NCBI GenBank assembly: GCA_022616275.1
Contig: JAKEFB010000134.1
Coordinates: 1 to 44,525 of the forward strand
Direction: 5' to 3'
From: Chloroflexota bacterium
GTDB lineage: Bacteria; Chloroflexota; Anaerolineae; Promineifilales; Promineifilaceae
DNA: 44,525 nucleotides
The position numbers and the translations under genes were made by a program. Below are positions 21,955 to 31,300 of the stretch, piece after piece. How positions within the stretch are numbered: the first letter of the stretch is position 1; every line of letters begins with the position of its first letter. The notes beneath the pieces were generated by a model. It was not told the DNA's origin. It did no database searches and saw only the letters and a list, made by a program, of their open reading frames with translations.

Positions 21955-24375
21955 ATGAACCTCCTCCACCGCCTCACCGCCGCCTGTCTAAAACCCACCC
22001 TGCTCTACATGAGCCGCAACCGCCTGCCCCAGGTCAGCGGCCGCCTCTACCTGCCCGGCCTCAAACGCGAGGTCGTCATCCGGCGCGACCGCTGGGGCAT
22101 CCCCCACATCCACGCCGCCAACCGCCACGACCTCTTCTTTGCCCAGGGCTTTGTCCACGCCCAGGACCGCCTGTGGCAGATGGAGCTAAACCGCCGGGCG
22201 GCCAGCGGCCGCCTTTCCGCCCTCCTCGGTGAAATCGCCCTGGAAACCGACCGCCTCACCCGCACCCTGGGCTTCGGCCGGCTGGCCAGGGCCGCCTGGG
22301 ACACCACCGGCGACCTGGTCCGCCACGACGCCCTCGCCTATAGCGCCGGCGTCAACGCCTACCTGGCCCAAAACCCCAAGCTGCCGGTGGAATTTGCCTT
22401 GCTCCGCCACCGGCCGGAACCCTGGGACCCGCTCGATTCCCTGACTTTCGGCCGGATGCTGGCCTGGACACTTTCCTACGGCTGGGCCGGCGAATTGGCC
22501 CGGGCCAGGCTGGTCGAAAAAGTCGGCCCTGAGCTGGCCGCCGAATTGGAACCCCGCTACCCGGAGCGCAACCCCCTCACCCTGCCCCAGGGCATCCAGT
22601 TCAACCGCCTGGAACCGGACGGTATGCTCCGGGCCGCCGCCGGCCCCTTCCTCGGCCGGGGCGCCGAGGGCGGCGGCCGGGGCAGCAACGGCTGGGTCAT
22701 CTCCCCCCGCCGCAGCGCCACCGGCCACGCCATCTTATGCAACGACCCCCACCTGCCGCTCACCAGCCCCGGCCTCTGGTATTACCTCCACCTGCGCTCG
22801 GAAGCTGGCCAGAACGAGCCGGCCCTCCACGTCGCCGGCGTCTCCCAGGCCGGCGTTCCCTACGTCCTTGTCGGCCACAACGACCACATCGCCTGGGGCG
22901 CCACCCTCTCCTTTGCCGACTGCGAAGACCTGTTCGTCGAAAAGCTCGACCCGGCCGATCCCACCCGCTACGAATTCCAGGGCCAGTGGCGGACCGCCCA
23001 ACTGTTTGAAGAACGCATCCAGATCAAAGGCCGGCCGGACCACGTCGAGCGCGTCGTCGTCACCCACCACGGCCCCCTCATCAGCAGCGCCCTGGCCGGT
23101 GGCCTGGAACCCGGCCCCAACCTGGCCCTGGCCCTCAGCGCCACCGCCCTCCACCCTTACGAAACCTTCGACGGCTTCGCCCTGCTCAACCAGGCCCGCC
23201 ACTGGGACGACTTTGTCGCCGCCGTCCGCCGCATCGAAAGCCCCTCCCTCAACCTGATCTACGCCGACACTTCAGACAACATCGGCTACTACGTCTCCGG
23301 CCGCCTGCCGGTCCGGGCCAAAGGGCAGGGGCTGGTCCCCGCTCCCGGCTGGACCGGCGAATACGAATGGACCGGCGTCATCCCCTTTGAAGAGATGCCC
23401 CACGCCCTCAACCCGGCCCAGGGTTTTCTGGTCACCGCCAACCACCGCATCATTGGCGACGATTACCCCCATTACCTGGGCTCGGTCTGGATGAACGGCT
23501 ACCGCGCCCGCCGCCTGGAGCAGTTAATCACGGCCCAGGAAAAAATCTCTCTGGAGGACTGCCGCCGCTTCCACCTCGATTTCTACTCCATCCCCGGCCG
23601 CGAGCTGGTCGAGCGGCTGGCCAGCCTGGAACCGGAAGACCCCGACGCCGCCCTCAGCCTGGATCTGCTCCGCCAATGGGACGGCTGGCTGGGAGCTGGC
23701 AGCGCCGGCGGGGCCGTTTACGAAATCTTCCTGGCCTGCCTGTCCCGGACCATTCTTGAGCCTAACCTTGGCCGCGAGCTGGCCTTGGAACTACTGGGCC
23801 AGGGGCCGCACCCCCTGCTCTATCCCATCAGCGAATTTTACGGCTACTGGACCGTCACCCTCCTGCGCCTGCTGGACAATCCGCAAACCGCCTGGCTGCC
23901 CGGCCGCACCGGCCGCCAGGCCATCCTCCTCCGCTGCCTGGCCCAGACCACGGTCGAACTGCGCCGCCTCCTGGGCGACGACCCCCGCCGCTGGCACTGG
24001 GGCCGGCTCCACCAGGTCCGCTTCCCCCACGCGATGGGCCTCCTGCCGCCGCTGGACCAGGTCTTCAACCAGGGGCCGCGGCCCATCGGGGGCGACACCA
24101 ACACCATCACCCAAACGGCCATAGCCCCTGGCCAGGGCTACGAAAACAACGCCTTCTCCGTCTCCTACCGCCAGATTGTAGACCTGGGCCACCTGGCCAA
24201 CAGCCTGGCCATCCACCCCCCCGGCCAGTCCGGCCACCTCGCCAGCCCCCACTACGGCGACCTGATCGAACCCTGGCTCCAGGGCGACTACTATCCCATG
24301 AGCTGGGACGAGGCCCAGGTAGCGGCCGCCACCCGTCACACCCTCACCCTCTCCCCAGCCACAGATCGCGAATAG
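21955..24375 (+). CDS. Penicillin-acylase (N-terminal nucleophile hydrolase) family protein
   Basis: 806 residues from ATG 21955. An upstream frame to 21610 translates repeats and is rejected. A later ATG at 22009 is possible. Alpha-chain signature: IRRDRWGIPHIHAANRHDLF and QGFVHAQDRLWQMELNRR. The autocatalytic site GRGSNGWVI gives Ser244 as N-terminal nucleophile of the beta chain. Later features are NDPHLPLTSPGLWY, GHNDHIAWGATLSF and HAMGLLPPLDQVFNQGP. The family hydrolyses amides such as penicillins, acyl-homoserine lactones and cyclic lipopeptides. The substrate cannot be told here. There is no clear signal peptide, only a weakly hydrophobic N-terminus, although most family members are exported. 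Confidence 0.92.
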   Translation: MNLLHRLTAACLKPTLLYMSRNRLPQVSGRLYLPGLKREVVIRRDRWGIPHIHAANRHDLFFAQGFVHAQDRLWQMELNRRAASGRLSALLGEIALETDRLTRTLGFGRLARAAWDTTGDLVRHDALAYSAGVNAYLAQNPKLPVEFALLRHRPEPWDPLDSLTFGRMLAWTLSYGWAGELARARLVEKVGPELAAELEPRYPERNPLTLPQGIQFNRLEPDGMLRAAAGPFLGRGAEGGGRGSNGWVISPRRSATGHAILCNDPHLPLTSPGLWYYLHLRSEAGQNEPALHVAGVSQAGVPYVLVGHNDHIAWGATLSFADCEDLFVEKLDPADPTRYEFQGQWRTAQLFEERIQIKGRPDHVERVVVTHHGPLISSALAGGLEPGPNLALALSATALHPYETFDGFALLNQARHWDDFVAAVRRIESPSLNLIYADTSDNIGYYVSGRLPVRAKGQGLVPAPGWTGEYEWTGVIPFEEMPHALNPAQGFLVTANHRIIGDDYPHYLGSVWMNGYRARRLEQLITAQEKISLEDCRRFHLDFYSIPGRELVERLASLEPEDPDAALSLDLLRQWDGWLGAGSAGGAVYEIFLACLSRTILEPNLGRELALELLGQGPHPLLYPISEFYGYWTVTLLRLLDNPQTAWLPGRTGRQAILLRCLAQTTVELRRLLGDDPRRWHWGRLHQVRFPHAMGLLPPLDQVFNQGPRPIGGDTNTITQTAIAPGQGYENNAFSVSYRQIVDLGHLANSLAIHPPGQSGHLASPHYGDLIEPWLQGDYYPMSWDEAQVAAATRHTLTLSPATDRE

Positions 24376-24446
24376 CCCGAATAAGCGAATGGCGCAAATG
24401 AATTCCTTAAAAAATTCGCGTCATTCGTCTATTTGCGTGATTCGCG
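24376..24446. repeat. GCGAAT and ATTCGCG repeats, copy 2 of the 33-base block
   Basis: The spacer between convergent genes starts with CGAATA/GCGAAT units and then has the 33-base block at 24414-24446, which matches 10695-10727 with one change. The two halves are roughly inverted, so a hairpin between convergent genes is possible. Confidence 0.75.
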
Positions 24447-24481
24447 TTATTCAGGCGCCAATCATGGCAACCAGCAATAAC

Positions 24482-26410
24482 TTAATTCATTCGCGGGGTA
24501 AAGGGCAGATAGATTTTGGGGTCGTCGCCGGTGTAGCGCAGGATAAGAAGGCCACCTGAGCCGGCAGTCAAGAAAACGTAGCCGTCGTGTACGGCAACGC
24601 GCCAGGCATAACTTGGCGTGTAGTAGTAGCCAACTTCGACCGGCACGGCCGGGTCAGAAACGTCAATGACGTGCAGGCCAAGAAAATCATAGGCGACGTA
24701 AGCGTAATCCCCGGCCACAGCCACGTCTCGCACGTGGCTATCGTTGTCGTAACATTCGATCTCTACCGGATTAGCCGGGATAGAGACGTCCACGATACAT
24801 AGGCCATCATATCCATTGGCGGCGTAGACAAAATCATCCACCACGACTAGGCTCCAGGGCGAACCACTGGCGGCGTAGAAGCTGACCTGCTGCGGCACGG
24901 CCGGATTAGATATGTCCACAATGTGAATGCCACCGGCCGCAAGATAGGCCAGATTTCCCTTGATCGTCACGTCCCGGGCGCTCCCAGGCGTTGGATAAAA
25001 GCCAACTTCAACCGGCGCCGCCGGGTTGGCAACGTCTACAATCCGCATTCCTCCGCCGCTGTCGGCTACGTAGGCGTGGGTACCGGAGATACTCACCGCC
25101 TCGGCATATCCTGATACCTCGTAAAAGCCCACTTCGACTGGAGTGCTGGGGTCAGAGACATCCATGATGTGCAGGCCGCTTTCCTGCTCGGCCACGTAAG
25201 CGTAGGTCCCAGACACGGCTATCCCCCGGGGCTCTGTCATAGCATCCTGGTAGCCAATCTCAACCGGGTCGGTCAGTTGGCTCACGTCTATGACCCGCAG
25301 GCCGTTCTGATCGGCCGTAGCGAAGGCATACTCTCCGCTGATGGCGACATCCCAAACATCCCCTGTTTCGCTGTGAAAGCCAACTTCGGCCGGCGCATAG
25401 GGGTTCGTCACGTCGAAGAAGTGGATATTACTGTCCACGGCGACGACGTAGGCTACGTTGGCGGCCGCGGCCAGGATGCCCGCACCGTTCTCTACAACGG
25501 CGAAGCCTGTCTCGAAGGGGGTCGTCGGGTCAGCCACATTGACAATTCGCAGCCCATCGTCGCTGGCGGCCAGGTAAGCGTAGTCGCCCACGATAGCAAC
25601 GTCCGAGGTGAATTCGACTGCTGTAAAAGCGCCCACCTCAGTGGGGAAAGTAGGATCGCTAATATCAAAAATTCGCAATCCCAACGTGACAAAAGCGAGA
25701 TAGAGGTAGTTCCCAGCAACAACCGCCTGGACGGGAAGCCCAGGAAGGTCATTGACAGTAACCTCGGCCGGGTTCGCCGGGTCAGTCAGATCTAGAATAT
25801 GCAGAGTACGATTAGGCGCGTAGTGGCCAAAAGCGTAAGCGTAGTTGCCAGCTACAACGGCGTCTTCAATCAGTTCTGTCGGGTTATAAAGGCCGACTTC
25901 CAGAGGGGCGGTGGGATCGGATACGTCAATGACCCGCAGGCCATAGCCTCTGTCGGCCACGTAGGCGTAATTCCCGGCCACGTCCAGGGCCACCGGGAAA
26001 GCTGCCGTGCTAACCGTACCGACTTCTAAGGGAGCGGCCGGGTCACTCACATCTATCACCCGAAAATCGCCGTACCCTCCCACCATATAGGCATAGTTCC
26101 CTACTACCTTCAGGTCACGAACGACGTCAGGCAAGACCTCAGACCGGCCGGCCACCGTGGGCTCGGACGGGTCACTCACGTCAAAGACGACCAGCCGAGG
26201 TCCGACGCCCACGTAGGCGTACGGCCCACTTACAGCCACCGCCTGTACACGGCCGCCCACCTGGCCGACCAGGGCCACTTCCTGGAAGCCGGCCGGCGTT
26301 TGCGCCGGGGGGATAGGCATAGCTAAGGAGTGTGTTCCGACAAAGGCTGTGAGCGTTAATAGGGTGCCGGCGCTGATCAGAGCAACCAGGAGAAGCAGCC
26401 GTCCAACCAC
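24482..26410 (-). CDS. Secreted LVIVD-repeat beta-propeller protein
   Basis: 642 residues from GTG 26410, 17 bases after the upstream stop. A signal peptide (about 1-32) precedes about 14 repeats of roughly 40 residues with the pattern VAGNYAYVADxxxGLRVIDVSDPxxPVEVG. These are LVIVD repeats, which build beta-propellers. Repeat 7 is the most diverged, and the last one is incomplete. The chain ends with KIYLPFTPRMN, a C-terminal YLP motif. It probably acts outside the cell in binding, and no catalytic site is visible. It is the last gene of a minus-strand operon with a lipoprotein and two small genes. Confidence 0.9.
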   Translation of the reverse strand: MVGRLLLLVALISAGTLLTLTAFVGTHSLAMPIPPAQTPAGFQEVALVGQVGGRVQAVAVSGPYAYVGVGPRLVVFDVSDPSEPTVAGRSEVLPDVVRDLKVVGNYAYMVGGYGDFRVIDVSDPAAPLEVGTVSTAAFPVALDVAGNYAYVADRGYGLRVIDVSDPTAPLEVGLYNPTELIEDAVVAGNYAYAFGHYAPNRTLHILDLTDPANPAEVTVNDLPGLPVQAVVAGNYLYLAFVTLGLRIFDISDPTFPTEVGAFTAVEFTSDVAIVGDYAYLAASDDGLRIVNVADPTTPFETGFAVVENGAGILAAAANVAYVVAVDSNIHFFDVTNPYAPAEVGFHSETGDVWDVAISGEYAFATADQNGLRVIDVSQLTDPVEIGYQDAMTEPRGIAVSGTYAYVAEQESGLHIMDVSDPSTPVEVGFYEVSGYAEAVSISGTHAYVADSGGGMRIVDVANPAAPVEVGFYPTPGSARDVTIKGNLAYLAAGGIHIVDISNPAVPQQVSFYAASGSPWSLVVVDDFVYAANGYDGLCIVDVSIPANPVEIECYDNDSHVRDVAVAGDYAYVAYDFLGLHVIDVSDPAVPVEVGYYYTPSYAWRVAVHDGYVFLTAGSGGLLILRYTGDDPKIYLPFTPRMN

Positions 26411-26427
26411 GAGGTTAATAACCTGAC

Positions 26428-27426
26428 TTACCCGTCACTAGCGCCTTCATCCAACCAGGGCGATAAGTCAAATAAGTACAACTTGTAACTGTTGATACCT
26501 AAGCCGCTTGCGACTCGAGTCAGCAACGTGTTGCCAATAGGGGACCAAGCTATATTTGCCGGTGCCGCACCAGGCCAGGGCACGTCTACACGGCGAGTTT
26601 CCGAGCCATCGGCCGCTATCAGCATAATGCCTCGCGGGGCTCGTTTCGAGACCCCATCTATCGTTCGAAAGATCATCCATTGGCCATCCGGCGACCAGGA
26701 TGGTTCATCTAGCCGTGTTCTAGACGATTCAAATATTAACCGTTTGCTAATATAGCGCGTGGTAGCGATATACAGCCTGGTAATGTAGCCTGTCGAGTCA
26801 CCCTCCCGTTCCAGAACGGCCACTTGATCGCCGTCTGGGCTACAGGTAATGTCGGTAATAAAACGGTCTTCGCGCGCCTGAAATAAGGTTGAAAAGGTCG
26901 CATTTTCCGGCAAGTATTTCATGACACTGTTACCGTACACGGTAGGGTCGGTTGGAACAGGCTTCCTCATGAGGAAAATAAACGCCTCTTCAATCTGGCT
27001 CCAACACATATCGTAGATCTTTTCCTGCGACGAGAAAAGAATTTGGTCACTTCCCTGGCTAAAATCATGGACGATGAGCGCGCTGGGTGTTTTACTGGAA
27101 GGAAAAGCCACGTACGCCAATGACGTATTACTGATCCAATCCATGGCAGCAATACCTTCGTAGCCTTCCATAGGAATTGGCAGATCTTCTTCAACTCCAC
27201 TTTCCAGGTCTAGAGCCACAAAATGGTCGCTGTCTATTTTCGACCGATAAAGCATCTTACTACCATCCGGATACCAGGTTGGCAGCCCATACCAATTGCT
27301 TTCACTCGTAATTAACTCTAGGCCACTGTTGTTTTGCGCCTGGCAACCAGACAGTAAGAGTGCTGTCCAAAACAGCATAAAAAACCAGACTGCTTTTTGT
27401 CTTGAGTTTACTATTCTGGATGTCAT
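26428..27426 (-). CDS. Lipoprotein with a TolB/WD40-like beta-propeller
   Basis: 332 residues. The signal peptide ends in a lipobox LLSGC (Cys28), so it is lipid-anchored. The body has repeated WSPDGQWMIF, CSPDGDQVAV and TWYPDGSKMLY motifs typical of TolB-type beta-propeller blades. The start is four bases after the stop of the preceding gene and the next gene follows after 17 bases, so an operon is likely. The DNA is clearly more AT-rich than most of the window. The function is unknown, probably ligand or protein binding at the cell surface. Confidence 0.85.
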   Translation of the reverse strand: MTSRIVNSRQKAVWFFMLFWTALLLSGCQAQNNSGLELITSESNWYGLPTWYPDGSKMLYRSKIDSDHFVALDLESGVEEDLPIPMEGYEGIAAMDWISNTSLAYVAFPSSKTPSALIVHDFSQGSDQILFSSQEKIYDMCWSQIEEAFIFLMRKPVPTDPTVYGNSVMKYLPENATFSTLFQAREDRFITDITCSPDGDQVAVLEREGDSTGYITRLYIATTRYISKRLIFESSRTRLDEPSWSPDGQWMIFRTIDGVSKRAPRGIMLIAADGSETRRVDVPWPGAAPANIAWSPIGNTLLTRVASGLGINSYKLYLFDLSPWLDEGASDG

Positions 27427-27430
27427 TTCT

Positions 27431-27874
27431 CTATTTATAAGGAACCAAAGGGGCGGGCAGCCTTACATTTTCACTGCCCACTACTCCTATCTCCTCTTCA
27501 GAAAATGAAAACTCAAAGGCGTAATCTTGATAAATCAGGCTGATCTGAGGCCAAAGTATATCGAATCCCAAATAAGAACCCCTTTCGCACTCAATCCCCA
27601 TTATTTTCAAGGTCCATTCAGGACGAACCAACTTCACTCTAAAATGAGCAGAATAGCCTTCGGGATTCCTGTGAAGCCATATATGACGTGGTACTCCTGA
27701 CCTCTCTAGTGAATCTAGAATTGAACCTTCGCTTTCTGTTTTCCAGGTTTCTTCTTGAAAAGTCTTCCAGTAAAGTACCCCTTCTTGTACTATGCTATCG
27801 GAAACATAAAAAGCCTCACTAAATTCTTTTGAAACTACTAATAGTCCATTTTTGTAGATACTTACAGAGGGCAT
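27431..27874 (-). CDS. Protein of unknown function
   Basis: 147 residues from ATG 27874, which follows GAGG by six bases and lies 11 bases after the upstream stop. An in-frame ATG at 27916 would overlap the upstream gene. The product is soluble, acidic and rich in aromatic residues (WKTFQEETWKTE, PRHIWLHRNPEGY), with no membrane segment and two cysteines. I do not recognise it. It lies between a two-helix membrane protein and a lipoprotein gene in an AT-rich operon, so it may work with them at the membrane. Confidence 0.65.
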   Translation of the reverse strand: MPSVSIYKNGLLVVSKEFSEAFYVSDSIVQEGVLYWKTFQEETWKTESEGSILDSLERSGVPRHIWLHRNPEGYSAHFRVKLVRPEWTLKIMGIECERGSYLGFDILWPQISLIYQDYAFEFSFSEEEIGVVGSENVRLPAPLVPYK

Positions 27875-27884
27875 AGTTACCTCA

Positions 27885-28079
27885 TCATTTGCCAGATCGC
27901 TTGCCATTCCGGTCAAGTAGGAGTTGTATCAAAAGCGTTGTAACTATAAGACCTGCTGCACTACATACCGCGATGCTCGTTGAATCATCCAGGACTGTGA
28001 TATTGAAAAGTGCTGTCCCAACAAAGCAGGTTACCACAACAATAACCCACACGGCTAACGAACCGTTTCCTTTGTTCAT
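27885..28079 (-). CDS. Small protein with two membrane helices
   Basis: 64 residues from ATG 28079, with AAAGG six bases upstream. Hydrophobic segments lie at about 8-28 and 36-55, followed by a basic tail (DRNGKRSGK). It is first of a four-gene minus-strand run ending with the LVIVD protein. No family is recognised. Confidence 0.6.
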   Translation of the reverse strand: MNKGNGSLAVWVIVVVTCFVGTALFNITVLDDSTSIAVCSAAGLIVTTLLIQLLLDRNGKRSGK

Positions 28080-28152
28080 AGAGAACCTTTAGCAGGCAAA
28101 GCACGACCCCAAGAGAGTGTTGGAAAATCGATCATATCGGCAACCTGGGCAT

Positions 28153-28180
28153 TTGACAAAAATGAGCGCCACATTAAAAT
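28153..28180 (+). promoter_or_regulatory. Sigma-70-type promoter for the large surface protein gene
   Basis: TTGACA at 28153-28158 and TAAAAT at 28175-28180 are 16 bases apart. The start codon is about 160 bases further on. The leader contains TCCTGCT paired with AGCAGGA around a GC-rich insert, and CTGCC-TGCGT-GGCAG. The 267-base gap between the divergent genes (28080-28346) holds nothing else I can name. Confidence 0.6.
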
Positions 28181-28346
28181 AGGATCGTTCGTGGCAAGCA
28201 TCCAGTTGTACGTTGGTTAATTTCCCCCACCGTAAGCGTCTTTCTCCTGCTACGCCCCCAACGGCCGGCGGAGCCAGCAGGAACGGCGCCCAGTGTGGGT
28301 CCCCTGTTTAGTCTGCCTGCGTGGCAGCAAAGTATCGGAGGGTTAA

Positions 28347-31300
28347 GTGAATTCGCGACGTCTGGTTTCTCTTCTGGTTGTTCTCCTCTTCCCCCTGTTC
28401 ATTTTCCTGTTAGCCCGGGTTGCCGCCGCCCAATCGGACGGCAAGCAACCGGCCGATCCTGGCCCGGGCCAGGAGCTGATCGAACTACCGGCTCCGGCCG
28501 GGTTGAAAACGATAGATGCCACCAACCTGGCGCCCCTGGCACCGCTCGGCCAGGATTTTCAGACTGAAGTGGAGCCCAACGGCACCGCCGGCACGGCTAC
28601 CCCTCTGGTTGGCAGCGACCTCGTCGCTCTGGGCTACAACTTTCCCGGCAGCGACGTAGACTTCTACTCCTTCACCGCCGCCGCCGGCGACCGGGTCTAC
28701 GCCGCCGTTATGACCAGCTTTACCGCTTCTTCCCTCAACAGCATCCTGGACCTCTACGCCTCCGACGGCACGACAATTATTGAAACGGATCTCGACGACG
28801 GTAGCTTCGGCAGCACCTCGTCCACCATCGCTGGCGCCGTCATCCCCTCGGCCGGCACTTATTACCTCCGCGTTCGTGAGAACGGCACCAGCCAGATTCG
28901 CCCCTACCACCTGCACCTGCGTGTCCAGAGTGGCGCGCCAACAGCCGAAATTGAACCAAACGACGCCACCCCCCAGCCCCTTCCCGTCTCCGGCTGGATC
29001 GCCGGCGAAATTACTGCCACTACCGACGTTGACCTGTACTCGTTGAGCCTGAGCGCTGGCGACACTGTCTACATCGGCCTGGACCTGGACCCGGAGCGCG
29101 ATACCGTCGAGTGGAATGGCTCGACCGGGTTAGGACTGTTCAACAACTTTTTCTTGGTCGTCAATGACGCCGGCACAGCCACGCCTGACTCCGAGGCCTT
29201 CTTTATGACCGCCCAGCAGGCTGGGACTTATATCGTCCTGGTCTACGACCCTCTGGCGGCAACCACCTCCGGCACTTACCATCTCAGCGTCAGCGTCCGC
29301 CCGGCCGCCGCCCAGCCCAATTGCACCACCTACACCAGCACCGACGTCCCCCAGACCATCCCCACTGGCCCGGCTGTCATCACTTCCACGCTGACAATTC
29401 CCGGCAACCCGCGGATTGCCGACCTGGACGCCAGCATTACTCTGACCCATACCAATATGCCTGACCTGGACGTTATCTTGATATCGCCGGCCGGCAACAA
29501 TAACGGCCTGTTCACCGATATCGGCGCATCCACCCAGGTTACCATGGATCTGGGCCTGGATGACGAGGCCGGCATTCCCATAGGGCTTTACACCGTTGTG
29601 CGCGGCATGGTCAATACACCTGAGGGTGGCGGCAGCCTGGGCTATCGTCTGGACTGGCGCGATGGCGAGGATGCCGGCGGCACCTGGAGCCTGGTCATTC
29701 GCGACGACCTGGCTGCCAATGGCGGCACGCTACAAGGCTGGGGCTTGACCGTGTGCGAGCAGCAACCGCCGCCAACCTGTCCTGGGGGCACGACTCTGAC
29801 AGCCGTTTACTCCAGCGACTTTGAGAGTGATGACGGCAGCTTCACCCACTCCGGGGCGGCCGACGAATGGGAACGCGGCCTGCCCAGCTTTGTGCCCATC
29901 ACCACCTGCAACAGCGGCGCCAACTGCTGGAAGACTGACCTGGACAACACCTACAACGCCAGTAGCAATCAGAACTTGTTGTCACCCAACATCAATCTCG
30001 GCGGCTACGTCGGCATGGCCTACGTGACCTGGGCACAGAAATACCACATTGAGACGGCCACCTTCGACCACGCCTCTGTCAACGTGCAGCAGGTGGGGGG
30101 GATCAACCCGACCACGCTCTGGCAATGGCTCGGCCCAAGTACGCGTACGACCGTTGGTAGCCCGTCAGTGACCATTGAACAAAGCGGTGGTTGGGGCACA
30201 CATTGGGCCGACATCAGCTCCTACCTGGGCCAGAACGTTGAGCTTCTCTTCCACTTCGACAGCGACGGCTCTGTCCAATATACCGGTTACGCTATTGACG
30301 ACGTGGCCGTTTACTCCTGCGCCCCACCTGGCGGTGTAGCCAGTATTGCCCTGGATAAGACGGTTGGCGCCGATCCGGACGTCTGCGCTGCCACCAACAA
30401 CATTATGGTGTCCCCCGGCAGCAACGTCACCTACTGCTACGAAGTGACCAACACCGGCACCATTACCTTCACCTATCACGACCTGGTGGACAGCGAGCTG
30501 GGCGCCATCCTGGACGACTTCCCCTACACCCTGGCCCCTGGCGCCAGCGCCTTTCTGACCCAGACGACGAACATTACCGCTACCACCGTCAATACGGCCA
30601 CCTGGACGGCCTTTGATACCTTTAGCAATATAGCCGCAGCCACCGATACGGCCAGCGTAACCGTGCAGCCTTCGGCCAGCTACCCGGTCTGCGAAGGCTT
30701 TGAGAGCGGCACGTTGCCGGCCTACATGTTTGCCCAGACCACCAGCAGCGGCGCGGCCAACGGCCGGGTCCAGGTGACCGCCGCCTTCCCCCACTCTGGC
30801 GCCTTCGGCCTGGACATTGACACCGACTGCAACGGCTGCGGCGGCAACACCACCCAGTCGGCCACCCTGGTCATAGACCTGCTCGGCCAATCCGGTGTCG
30901 GGCTGGACTTCTGGGTCTTCGAGCACGGCGACGAAAACAACCCCGAGGACGGCGTCTTCATCAGCGACGACGGCGGCGCCACCTGGGCCCAGATTGTCAA
31001 CCTCAACAACTTCCCGGCCAGTTACCAGCACGTGATCCTGGACCTGGACGCGGCCGTCGCCGGCGCGGGCATGAGCTACGTCAACAGCTTCCTGATCCGC
31101 TTCCAGTCGCTGGACAACTTCAGTATCCCCACCGACGGCTACTCCTTTGACGACATCTGCGTCCAGCCCGTCGAGCCGGACATTGACGTGACGCCGGCTT
31201 CACTGCAAAGCACCCAGCTCGCCAACCAGGTCGTCACTCAGACGATGAACATTGACAATACCGGTACCACGACCCTCACCTGGACCATTAGCGAATCGCT

